A stretch of DNA of 64,000 nucleotides, taken from NCBI GenBank assembly GCA_022592445.1, contig JABYQR010000032.1, forward strand, positions 124,001-188,000, written 5' to 3'. Of the stretch, positions 11,107 through 21,065 are shown piece by piece (position 1 is the stretch's first letter; every line of letters begins with the position of its first letter). Below the pieces are notes generated by a model. That model was not told the DNA's origin, did no database searches, and worked only from the letters and a program-made list of their open reading frames with translations. Made by a program: the position numbers and the translations under genes. The stretch is from Cytidiella melzeri (lineage: Eukaryota; Basidiomycota; Agaricomycetes; Polyporales; Irpicaceae).

Positions 11107-11359
11107 AAGCACGAATATAAAGTAGTTCATTGAAGTGCTTGAGTTTTTCGAGAGGTAGTGCTTTAGTAAATGTATCAGCACGTTGATCGTTAGTAGATAT
11201 ATGATGATTAGTTATATACTTCTTAAGTACACGATTGCTGATGAAATTCTTACGAATTTCGAAGTGTTTAGTTTGTTGCAAATGTTGCTCGTCAGGTGAG
11301 CTAACAATGGCAATAGTTGATGCACTGTCAGTATACATTTTGACAGGATCCATAGTAAA
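11105..11359 (-). pseudogene. Copia RNase H, C-terminal part
   Basis: Frame reads FTMDPVKMYTDSASTIAI, then KHFEIRKNFI and DTFTKALPLEKLKHF, the usual C-terminus of copia RNase H. It is the continuation of the frame ending at 19170: the Gypsy element entered between the codons for LLN and FTM, duplicating GTTAA. Confidence 0.9.
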
Positions 11360-11364
11360 GTTAA

Positions 11365-12100
11365 TGTCGCGGAGCGACTGCTGCTATGCTGATAATCCTA
11401 CAAAGGGAGTGAAGTAGAGAGGAAGGGGTGGATCTCCAACGACGACAACGAGGTCAAAGTCGATGATGAGCAGGCAAGCAGGCACTGAGGCCGGATACTG
11501 GCAGTGCAAATGACGAAGTTAATATAATGCTTATACTAGGTTACATTGAGTAACTCACCTGGCAGTGCAAATGACGAAGAGGTCAAGATGCAGAACCAGG
11601 GAGGGTAAGGGGTACTATATATACTGTGTCTGGATGGTCTGTGCACCAGTTCCCACACTAGGGACTGGAGTAACTGTGGGACTGGAGTAACAATAGAACA
11701 ATAAGGAACCCGGGGTAACTGTCAAGGACCTGGGTAACTGTCAAGGACCTGGGTAACTGTCAAGGACCTGAGTAACTGTCAAGGACCAGGGTACGTAGAA
11801 CAATAGAACTAGAACAATACAACAATAGAACAATAAGACCTGGGGGAATCCCTGGGGAATTCCCATCAATGGAAGAGGAACAATAGAACAATAGCCTAGG
11901 TTGATCTGGAACCGCTCCAGACTGAGTCTAGGGTTTGGGTCTGGACTATTGATAAATAAGGCAGGATGTCACGTGACCCAGGTTAGGGTTAGGTCCGGTA
12001 ACACTCCTAGCCGGAAAATAAGCGCTCTAGATAGGCGCCTAAGGCTGTAAACTTGTGAAAATATTGGAAAAATCCGGTCTCTGTTGGACTATCCATGTCA
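11365..12100 (-). repeat. Gypsy A 3' LTR
   Basis: 736 bp, begins TGTCGCGGAG and ends CCATGTCA on the plus strand. Contains four near-tandem copies of GTAACTGTCAAGGACCTG, runs of AACAATAGAACAATA, and TTAGGGTTAGG. TATA and predicted start as in the 5' LTR. Confidence 0.95.
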
Positions 12101-12112
12101 TTACCCCCCTCC
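12101..12112 (-). promoter_or_regulatory. Gypsy A polypurine tract
   Basis: Minus strand AGGAGGGGGG followed by TAA immediately before the 3' LTR. Confidence 0.75.
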
Positions 12113-12118
12113 TAAAAT

Positions 12119-15100
12119 TCATCGCCTCGATGAACTAAGACCAGGGACTCTACCATCTGCCCACTCGAGGTCAGATGCTATAGCTTCTGTGATGTTCTCC
12201 AACGGTTTCCAAGGGATGGAGTCGAAGAGTGCTTTGGGTAATCTCTGAGGCGCATTGGTATGTCTGGCGTGGAACTCTGCAATGCTCTCTTTCGCATTGG
12301 TCAGATTTACTGCAGGTTCCCACGTTACATCGCCTTCTCCATAGCCTTTCCATTTGACTAGGTACTGCATTTGCTTCCGATAGATCCGACTGTCTAGGAT
12401 CTTCTTGACTTCATAGACTTGTTGATCATCTACTATGATCGGTGCTGGTGGTTCTGGTATGAGGCCGTTTACTTCGTTTCCTCGATACAGAGATAGCCGT
12501 TCGACGTTGATGTTGTCGTGAATACGATATCCGGATTTGAGTTTGATCCGATATGTATGTTCACCGGTCTTCTGAAGAACTGTGAAGGGGCCAAGCTGTC
12601 TAGGCCCTAGCTTGTCAGACTGCTGATGTACTTTGACGTTCTTGGAAGACAACCACACGAGGTCCCCTTCCTTGAAGACTGGAGTAGCTCTACGGGTATA
12701 TCCGGAAGCTTCGGCCATCTTTTCCTTAGAGAGACGCGAGGCAGCTTCGGCTTCCGCCCGAACCTGTCTGAGCTTTTCTAGGCGTGCGTCTAGATTTGGC
12801 ATACGACTTTGACGACCAATAGGAATGGTAAAGTCCGGTAGATACCCGTACATGACTTCAAACGGAGAGTGCTGAGTAGATGAGTTGACCCGTGAGTTGA
12901 TGGCGAATTCAGCCACTGGGATGTATTCTGCCCAATCATCTTGTCGTTGGTCAACAAAGAGTCGTAGAATCTTTTCTACCTCTTGATTGGTTCTTTCCGT
13001 TTGACCATTGGCCTGAGGGTGGTAGGCGGTAGTCATGGCGCCAGTGATGCCTAGCCGTTTGTACAACGCTTGCATGACACGAGCTGCAAACTGGGGTCCT
13101 CTATCGGATATAAACTGTCGGGGAATGCCGTGGAGCCTGAACACCTCTCTGATGTGAAGGTCGGCTATACCGTCTGCTGTGACCGTAGACTGAGTTGGAA
13201 TTACATGTGTTTGCTTGCTGTACAAGTCTGTGTACACGGCAATCATGTCAAATCCCTTACTACGTGGGAGTGGTCCGACTAAGTCTACACCAACCACCTG
13301 CCAAGGTCCGTCTGGTACTTCGATAGGCTGTATTGGGGCAACCGGGTGCTGTGCTGATTTGGTTCGCTGACACTTGTCACATCCGAGGACGTATTGTTCT
13401 ACAAATGATGCCATACGAGGCCACCAATAGTGCCGTGTTACTAGTTCCAGGGTTGCATGTTTACCAGGATGTCCTGCTGGTAGTGCATCGTGGCATCGAC
13501 GTACAATCTCCTTTCGGACTTCTCGATCTTTGGGAATGTACAGCTTTCCTTTGTAGTACACCAGTCCGCTGTCTTCTTCCCACTCTAGTCCACCATCTGT
13601 CAACTTCCGGGGTCCGTCCTTCTTTAGCTTGGCTAATCCCTGAACCACCTCTGCTTCTCGAAGGCTGATGTCTCTGATTCGAGCTTCCAATGGGTCTGTT
13701 TCTAGAGTACTTGAGGCAGCTATGGTTTGGAAGTATTCGGGTTTCAGCACAACTTGTTCTTTGTTGTCTGATGCATCTAGCACTTCCAAGGTTCTAACTC
13801 TGGACAGCGGGTCACCTTGAGTAAGGGTCTTTCCGGGTTTGTGCGTCAACACGAAATCAAACCGGCTAAGGTATAAGGACCACCGAGCTTGTCGTCTAGA
13901 CAGATCCTGAGCGGTACGCCAGTACTGCAGATTCTGATGATCTGTGATAATCTCGAAGGGCGCGGGTAATCCTTCCAGATAGTGACGCCAATCTTCGAGA
14001 GCTCTGATGATAGCGAGCATTTCTCGATCATAGATCTCATAGTTCCGTTCCGCTTCGGCCATAGACTGAGACCGGAACGCTACTGGGTGCCATTGTCCAT
14101 CCTCTGTTTCTGCAATAGAACCCCTCCAGTTGCAAAGCCAGACGCATCAACTTCAATACGTGTGGGACGATCGGGTTCCCATGTGACTAGGATGGGTTCC
14201 TGAGTGAACGCATCTTTGAGCATCTGAAAAGCGTTCTGCTGTGCTTCTCCCCACTTCCAAGGTTGGTCTTTCTTGGTGAGATCATGTAGGGGACGAGTAT
14301 GCCGTGCAAAGTCCTTGATGAAACGTCGGTAGAAGTTGGCAAATCCAATGAAGCCGCGTACATCACGGAGGTTCTGTGGTACCGGCCAGTTGGTGATAGC
14401 TTCTATTTTACCCGAGTCCATACGGATCTTTCCGTTACCGATGATTAGACCTAAGTACTCGACTTGTGACTGTTCAAATTCGCATTTCTCGGGACGAAGG
14501 TACAGGTCATTGGCTTCAAGTCTTGCTAGTACTTCATGGACAGTTTACGATGTTCCGTGATGTCTGAGCTGAAGATGAGGATGTCATCCAGGTACACTGA
14601 GACCTTTCCTTCCGCAATGAGATCAGCAAAGATGGAGTTCATCATTGCTTGAAACGTGGCTGGAGAATTGGTCATGCCAAACAACATCACCTTAGGCTCG
14701 AACAGCCCTCGGTTTGTCACAAATGCACCCTTCCATTCGTCATTTTCTTTGATCCGAATGTTATGGTAACCCCATCGTACGTCAAACTTAGTGAAGATTT
14801 TGGCTTGACGAAGTCGATTGGTAATGTCTGATACCAAGGGGAGTGGGTAACGGTTTTTGATCGTGATGTCATTCAGCCGTCGATAATCCTGAACAAGCCG
14901 AAGCTTGCCATCCTTCTTCTTGACGAAGAATACCGGTGAGGCCATGGGCGACTTGGATGGGACAATATATCCTTTCGCTAGGTTTTCCTCAATAAACTTG
15001 TCTAACTCCGCTTGTTCATTCGGAGACATGGGGTAGACCTTGGATCTGAACATCTTCGGGTTCTCTATTAGATCAATCGTGTGATCCCAGGGTTGGTGCT

Positions 15101-15872
15101 CTGGGAGGCGCTGTGATGCTTCTTCGGAAAAGACTTTCTGGTGCCTGCGGTATTCTTCTGGAACCATCTGTTCGAATGTCTGTTGCTCTTTGGATTGATG
15201 GGCCTTAGCCGCAATATCTGTAGAGTACGTATAGCTAGCACAGGACCAAAGCTCTTCTTTGGTGTCCTGAATGATACCGGCTCTGAGCCAGGCTCGTCTC
15301 TGCTTCCGATTGGCTGTGATAGACTGGAAGGGTTCGAAGTCTTCTTCGGCTTCCAGCTCCATTTCTCCGGTAGCCCAATTGATCTTGGGGTTTGCTTTGC
15401 GAAGCCAGGGTAGGCCTAGAATGCAATCTTCTGGTCCGATGTCTGTGACCAAAAATGTTGCGTTTTCTTTGATAGCCCCAACTTGTAGTTCGAGCTCTGC
15501 TCTGTGTGTGATACGTCCTCCTTGATTTAGAGTCCCATCGATGTTGTGGAGTGGGATCTGTCTTTCTAAGGGGACCGTACGTACTCGGTGCCGGTTGACA
15601 AAGTCTTGACTTAGGAACAATGCGGTGGCTCCTGAGTCAATCATAGCTTTGATGCCCTTTTCTCTGAACACTCCTTTGAGCGTAATTGGAACTCGGAAAT
15701 GCATGCTAAGCGGATCTATTTCAGGCACTATGCAAGACGACAAAGTTTCGTAGTAGTTATACATGTCGTTAAATAAAGCTGAAGGCGGCGAATCAGGTTG
15801 CTGAGCGGGGCGGGTAATTACTACAGGGGGACTAAAAACTGTGTCCGTGGGGGAATCATCATTGTCCTCCAC
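12119..15872 (-). pseudogene. Gypsy A pol (protease, RT, RNase H, integrase, chromodomain)
   Basis: Polyprotein of a chromovirus. Domains in order: aspartic protease (MIDSGATALFLS, near 15640), reverse transcriptase with the intact YLDD box (near 14600), RNase H (YEIYDREMLAIIRALE), integrase zinc finger (H...H...CDKCQ, near 13370), integrase core with DLVGPLP, SDRGPQF and NGQTERTNQE, a GPF motif (LGPFTVLQKTG) and a C-terminal chromodomain (YEVKKILDSRIY ... YLVKWKGYGEGDVTWEP). The frame is broken twice, near 14545 (after SDITEHRK) and near 14090 (before HPVAFRSQSM). Each break moves the frame by one base and looks like a small deletion or an assembly error. The frame upstream of 15872 stays open into the gag stop, in the -1 frame. 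Confidence 0.92.
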
Positions 15873-15931
15873 TTCTTCTATGTAGGTTTTTCCAGAGGGA
15901 CTCGAGGGTGCGGTTTCACCTGGAGTCCTCT

Positions 15932-17491
15932 CTAAAAATCCCGTTGATTGCCGAGCTGCTTGACTTGGTCCGTGAGGGATGACATCTGCTTCATAATGGC
16001 ATCGTAGTCAAATGGAGTTGAAGACGAAGAGCTGGCGACGGTTGCGGCGGGTGGGGTAGGTAAGGGCCTCGCAGACGAGGACGACGAGGGGGCCGAAGTG
16101 GACGGATCGAAGAGAGTGTTGGCAGCCACCTTCTGTTGCCTGGGTGGGTACCCAAGGAACCGGCTTTGGCACACTTGTGTCTGATGGTTGCCTCCACAAT
16201 GTCCACACAACTCGCGATCATGTTTGCCGTCTTTCTTTTGATGCTCCTTAGATCCACATCCGTAGCACCTTCCATTCATTGCCTTCATGAAATCAGCACG
16301 TGTTTTTCCATTGGGACCAACTTTGGTTGCGTCAATTTCCATAGCGTTGGAATCGCGAGATGGTTGGACGAAAGGAGCTGGGGACGAGGTGGAGACCGGG
16401 GTGGATTTGAACACGTTGGGGACTGTCCGACCTTGTTCACGAGCCTTTTCCTGAGCTCGGACCCGAAGACGGTTGTCAATGTCAGTGGCCACATTTATTA
16501 GATCGACGAGGGTGACGTGGGGCCGTGCGGTGTGAACTAGTTCATCCTTGATCGTGGTGCTCAGGTGTTCATAATACCGGTCTCGGAGGTCCTGTGTCGA
16601 GTAACCTGTTCTGTCCATGATTTCCCGGAATCGGGCCGTGTACTCAGGAACCGTCTTTTTGCCTTGCCACAGCTCCCTGAGCTTGGCCTTAGCATCCACC
16701 ATTTCGTCAACTGGTTCAAATCGTGCTTTGAACGCCGCCTTGAAATCGTCCCAATCACCATTGAATGCCATTTGATGGCTGGCAATCAAATCCATGTGGG
16801 GCGTAGCCCAAACTGCTGCATCCTCGGTCATAAATGACAGGGCCGACGAGATCCAGAGATGGTCTAACCGGGTCTGACCACCTTGGGCATTGTACGGCGA
16901 CAGCTTCTCATTAAACTGTGCGTACATTGAGAAGGCAGCTAGAAAGCGACGCGCGTCACTACTTGCGTTGCCCTTGAAACTAGCGGGTTTTTCTACAACC
17001 CTTTCCCGTGACCTGTTGTTGACCGGTTGCTGGTTTTGAACCAGCGCTGTGATGGCTTGTGTCAGCTGTTGCTGACCGAGGAGTAGTGCGTGCAGAAGCT
17101 GTTCTGCAGTGGGAGGTGGAGATGATTCTTGTGCAGGGGCCGGGGTAGCTGCCCTGGAAGCATGTTGGGACACGTTGGTGGAGTCCATCTGGTACTGTTC
17201 CTGCGTGAAGGTTCGATCGAAGTCTTCTTCAGGTTCCGGCAGGGGGGGAAGAGATTCAATGATGCGATCCTCTTGCCAATGATGAATGGGCCGGTACTGA
17301 TTTGCAAAACGACCCGGATATGTAATTCCGTTGTAACGGTTTGGACACGGCTGTACTTCGCAGAGTTGATGTCCTTCTTCAGAATCGTAGCACTCGTCTC
17401 TGACTGTTTCGTGGTTGAAGGCGTGCGGATAATGTTCACAGGGGAGGTGATCTCTGGACCAGATACTGCTATTGGGACTTTGGGAAGCCAC
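15932..17491 (-). CDS. Gypsy A gag
   Basis: Capsid/nucleocapsid protein. After a Gln/Pro-rich start comes the retrotransposon gag core (PASFKGNASSDARRFLAAFS, then LRELWQGKKTVPEYTARFRE) and two nucleocapsid Cys/His motifs (CYGCGSKEH and CGHCGGNHQTQVC). The first ATG in this frame is only near residue 103 (MDSTNVSQ). Upstream of it the frame is open, and in frame, back to the TAA of the preceding ORF at 17504, so translation may start at that internal ATG or by readthrough. It ends GGATTTTTAG at 15932; slipping one base back on UUU would turn UAG into UUA and enter pol. Confidence 0.88.
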   Translation of the reverse strand: MASQSPNSSIWSRDHLPCEHYPHAFNHETVRDECYDSEEGHQLCEVQPCPNRYNGITYPGRFANQYRPIHHWQEDRIIESLPPLPEPEEDFDRTFTQEQYQMDSTNVSQHASRAATPAPAQESSPPPTAEQLLHALLLGQQQLTQAITALVQNQQPVNNRSRERVVEKPASFKGNASSDARRFLAAFSMYAQFNEKLSPYNAQGGQTRLDHLWISSALSFMTEDAAVWATPHMDLIASHQMAFNGDWDDFKAAFKARFEPVDEMVDAKAKLRELWQGKKTVPEYTARFREIMDRTGYSTQDLRDRYYEHLSTTIKDELVHTARPHVTLVDLINVATDIDNRLRVRAQEKAREQGRTVPNVFKSTPVSTSSPAPFVQPSRDSNAMEIDATKVGPNGKTRADFMKAMNGRCYGCGSKEHQKKDGKHDRELCGHCGGNHQTQVCQSRFLGYPPRQQKVAANTLFDPSTSAPSSSSSARPLPTPPAATVASSSSSTPFDYDAIMKQMSSLTDQVKQLGNQRDF

Positions 17492-17503
17492 ACTGTATTC
17501 TAC

Positions 17504-18262
17504 TTAAAACGAGATGAAGTACTCGTCTGCCCAGACTTTGTCTACTGCTTTGAACACTTGTTCGTAGTTTCTCCTTAAACCCGTGAAACTGATTTTCCCA
17601 ATTGCCTTTAATCCCCAATCCAGCAGCTGCCACTCACGATGAGTGATGACAGGGGCTCGGGTTGGTAATTCCTCTAGAAGCTTCTCTAGCTTCTGTTTCT
17701 CCTGCTCAAACTGACGCTTCGTATCTTTGTGAAGCTGGTGGTATTTGTCGATGGTGGGGAGGATCGACAGACGTTGGAGGGTGGCGGTGAGCTTGGGAGT
17801 GAAGATACCGCGAAGGTCTTCAACAGTATGCTTGCGGAAGTCGATGAGAGTCGGCTTAGCTGCTATAAGGGCTGCACTAGGGTTGGTGGCGGGCCGGGTT
17901 GGGAAGCGTTCTGCTAGAGAGGGCTTCTTAGGAAGGTTTGCTAGAGCCTGTGCTCGTTCGCGTGCGGTGCGGGCGGCGAACTCTTTGGATTCTGTGCGGA
18001 GTTTCTCAAACTCCTCTGCTGTGGGGAATCTGTGTGTGAGGGCAGAACCCTTGGGTTTACGACGACCGACGTAGGAGGCAATAGCCTTGAGTTCCTTCTC
18101 CGTGTATTTGTGACTCTGGCCACGTGCGTGCTCTGCGTCGAGTTGATCAAACACAGCCTGAGGTAAGGCGCGATGGATCTGGACTTCTCGACGTGCTTGG
18201 TTCAGATCCTTGTGCAAAGGGTCTGGACGAGCAGTAAAACGGGAGTGGGATTCTTTCGGCAC
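17504..18262 (-). CDS. Gypsy A extra ORF upstream of gag (ORF0)
   Basis: 252-codon frame MPKESHSRFTARPDP to EYFISF between the leader and gag, the same position as the ORF at 47349-48129 in Gypsy B. I do not recognise it from known retroelement proteins. It is highly charged (helical, Lys/Glu-rich: KRQFEQEKQKLEKLLEEL) and ends in REWQLLDWGLKAIGKISF followed by an aromatic-rich tail. It shares with the Gypsy B protein FRK, then F-x-P-x2-TA-x2-QRL, then REW-x2-L-x3-LK-x2-G-x-ISF. It is intact in this copy. It could be an extra structural or nucleic-acid-binding protein; the function is unknown. Confidence 0.85.
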   Translation of the reverse strand: MPKESHSRFTARPDPLHKDLNQARREVQIHRALPQAVFDQLDAEHARGQSHKYTEKELKAIASYVGRRKPKGSALTHRFPTAEEFEKLRTESKEFAARTARERAQALANLPKKPSLAERFPTRPATNPSAALIAAKPTLIDFRKHTVEDLRGIFTPKLTATLQRLSILPTIDKYHQLHKDTKRQFEQEKQKLEKLLEELPTRAPVITHREWQLLDWGLKAIGKISFTGLRRNYEQVFKAVDKVWADEYFISF

Positions 18263-18421
18263 TAAGAATCAACCACGGAAAGTGAACGAGTTAGCGATCA
18301 AGCACGTCAAGACGGACGGCGATGGCTTACTCTCAAACGTAGGGGGGAATAAACTTTTTAAAACTGGGGGACAGGAAGGCTTGATCCAAGCTAAGGGCAG
18401 TCGTGCCGGTAGCTGTGTGGT

Positions 18422-18431
18422 ATCTTGACCT
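18422..18431 (-). promoter_or_regulatory. Gypsy A self-priming primer-binding site
   Basis: Minus strand AGGTCAAGAT, two bases inside the 5' LTR. It is an exact 10-nt complement of ATCTTGACCT in the LTR at 18658-18649, which lies 34 nt from the TATA box and so probably starts the transcript. This is the layout known for Tf1/sushi elements. No tRNA 3' end match (no TGG start) is seen. Confidence 0.75.
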
Positions 18432-18433
18432 AA

Positions 18434-19169
18434 TGTCGCGGAGCGACTGCTGCTATGCTGATAATCCTACAAAGGGAGTGAAGTAGAGAGGAAGGGGTGG
18501 ATCTCCAACGACGACAACGAGGTCAAAGTCGATGATGAGCAGGCAAGCAGGCACTGAGGCCGGATACTGGCAGTGCAAATGACGAAGTTAATATAATGCT
18601 TATACTAGGTTACATTGAGTAACTCACCTGGCAGTGCAAATGACGAAGAGGTCAAGATGCAGAACCAGGGAGGGTAAGGGGTACTATATATACTGTGTCT
18701 GGATGGTCTGTGCACCAGTTCCCACACTAGGGACTGGAGTAACTGTGGGACTGGAGTAACAATAGAACAATAAGGAACCCGGGGTAACTGTCAAGGACCT
18801 GGGTAACTGTCAAGGACCTGGGTAACTGTCAAGGACCTGAGTAACTGTCAAGGACCAGGGTACGTAGAACAATAGAACTAGAACAATACAACAATAGAAC
18901 AATAAGACCTGGGGGAATCCCTGGGGAATTCCCATCAATGGAAGAGGAACAATAGAACAATAGCCTAGGTTGATCTGGAACCGCTCCAGACTGAGTCTAG
19001 GGTTTGGGTCTGGACTATTGATAAATAAGGCAGGATGTCACGTGACCCAGGTTAGGGTTAGGTCCGGTAACACTCCTAGCCGGAAAATAAGCGCTCTAGA
19101 TAGGCGCCTAAGGCTGTAAACTTGTGAAAATATTGGAAAAATCCGGTCTCTGTTGGACTATCCATGTCA
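18434..19169 (-). repeat. Gypsy A 5' LTR
   Basis: 736 bp, same length as 11365-12100 and no difference seen. On the minus strand U3 carries TATATATA at 18692-18685; the predicted transcript start is near 18658. Followed by the target duplication GTTAA. Confidence 0.95.
18658..18692 (-). promoter_or_regulatory. Gypsy A LTR core promoter
   Basis: TATATATA at 18692-18685 and predicted initiation at 18658, start-to-start distance 34 nt. The initiation point is inferred from the match to the primer-binding site. Confidence 0.6.
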
Positions 19170-21005
19170 GTTAAGTAGTTCGTCAATGAGTGCTTTTAGA
19201 TATATAGCCTCAGTTGACGCATGCGCTAAGGCATATAGTTCGGCTTTGGTGACCGATAGTGTTACGAGTGAACCGCGCTTACTTGACCAAGAGATAAGCG
19301 AGTCATTGTATGTGAAGGTGTAGCCCATTATTGGTTTATTGCCGTATGTAGTCATACCATCAGAATCAGCGTATCCGACAAGTGAAGTGTTAGTAGTAGT
19401 TGCTTGGTTTCCTAGGACAAGCCAGTAATCGCACGTTCCCCTCAAGTATAGGTAACACTGTTTAGCTGCAGCGAAGTGTTCCTTAAAAGGGTCAGCTAAG
19501 TATTGTGCAAGTTGACCAGTGCAGTATGCAACGTCTGGTCGAGTACAGTCAGCTACGTATTGTAAACCACCGACTAGAGACATGTATTGTTTGATAGCGT
19601 CAGCGTCCTGATGAGGTTCTTTCGAGTCACGGGGGGCTAAGTTGTGCTCGTGTATCATAGGCGTACGGCGTGTATGATCGTGTTCAAAGTTGTTTCGTTT
19701 AAGTATAGTTTGGATATAATCGCATTGACGAAGCTTGATAACACCAGAGGCTTTGTCGTAATCGATCTCAATGCCAAGCATCCAGTGGATAGTGCCACCG
19801 TTTGTTACCTCGACATGTTGTCTAAGTGCTATCTCAAATTGTTCAGCGACAACAGAAGTAATAGTACAGAGAGTAATATTGTCGACATGAACAGTGAGTA
19901 TAAGTATTAGTTTGTCTCCCCTGTAAAGGTAGAAGACAGCGTTATCATAGTCTGGACGCTTGAGTCCAAGTTGAAAAAGTATATCACATAGTACCTTGTA
20001 CCAGTGACATCCGGCTTGTTTAAGGCCATAGATAGTTTTGCGTAGTTTAAGTACCCAGCCCTTAGGCAAGTTGGGCAGTAAATTGCCAGGCGGCGGACGA
20101 AGATAAAGATCTTCATCATCGTTAATTTTACCGTATAAGTAAGCAGACTTAACATCGAGTTGGTTAATCTCGAAGTGTAGTGAAGCCGCAAGTGTAAGTA
20201 TGAGTCACATAGAACTCATGCGCGCGACTGGAGCGAACAAGTCATTTGCATAGTAATCAATACCATTGCGCTGAGAGTATCCTTGCGCAACAAGTCTTGA
20301 CTTGAGTTTAGTAACTTTGCCATGTTCGTACTTAGTCTTGTAGACGAAGCGAGAACCAGTAATGTTGGCATTTGGCGGCGGGATACAGTATTCCCAAGTG
20401 CTAAGTTGTTCTAGTGTATCAACCTCAAGTTTCATAGACTTAAACCAATCGTCTTTGAGAGGATGATTAAGTACATCTTTGAAAGTGACAGGGTCACCGA
20501 CGTCCTCAGCATAGTAAGTGTTGAACTCAGTTAAGTAGAAAGCAATGTTAGTGTCTACTTTGTCGTAGTTTATACCACGAGCTTTACGCAATAGTTGAGG
20601 AGTTCTGTTGGAATGCCTTGGACCAGTAGGGTCAGGCTTGTCGATTTCCATTGGTTCTATGTGAGGGTTGTCCTCAAGTTCAAGTTGTTTTTCAGTAGTA
20701 AGTTTTTCGACATTTGGTTCTTTCTCCCCTTCAATTCGTATTGTAGAGTCAACAAATTGCAAGTTACGTTCAACTCCGACACATTGTCCGAAGTAAACAT
20801 AGTGACCTTTAGAGTGTTCAGTGAAGCCTATCCAGACTCCCCTTTTACCCTTAGATGCTAGTTTGTTTGTGCGATATTCGTTGTATACAATGCACGGCTG
20901 ACCGAAGACTTGAAGTCCATCAAGGTTAGCGTCTGTGCCATATTGCTTAAAGTAAGGAGTTTTGTAGTTAAGTATAGTACGAGGAGAACGATTGTACACA
21001 TACAT
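19170..21005 (-). pseudogene. Copia reverse transcriptase and RNase H, N-terminal part
   Basis: Frame from about 21005: integrase tail and linker, then RT with FVYKTKYEHGKVTKLKSRLV (near 20330), a stop after RMSSM (near 20205), and continuing INQLDVKSAYLYGKINDED, KTIYGLKQAGCHWYK, RNase H (WLVLGNQ, GYADSDG, SWSSKRGSLVTLSVTKAELY). The YVDD box has become HVDN (near 19885), so the second catalytic Asp is lost. The frame ends at 19170, where Gypsy A entered. Confidence 0.9.
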
Positions 21006-21065
21006 CGTGTATAATGCAGCGTACCACCATAGTCAATTTGGTAAAGATGCAGTATGCAGGTTTAC

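Larger units (their letters stand above)
11365..19169 (-). mobile_element. Complete chromodomain Gypsy retrotransposon (family A)
   Basis: 7,805 bp with two 736-bp LTRs, target duplication GTTAA (11360-11364 and 19170-19174), self-priming site, extra 5' ORF, gag, pol with C-terminal chromodomain and polypurine tract. I read both LTRs side by side and saw no difference, so insertion was recent. It sits in the RNase H of the copia element. Pol has two frameshifts, so this copy cannot make the full polyprotein as assembled. Confidence 0.95.

Noticed and set aside
11975..11996. Interstitial telomere
   Set aside because: Only two TTAGG-type repeats, and at the same place in every copy of the LTR; part of the LTR, not a chromosome end.
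14526..14831. Plus-strand frames inside Gypsy A pol
   Set aside because: Lie opposite the RT domain, short and without motifs.
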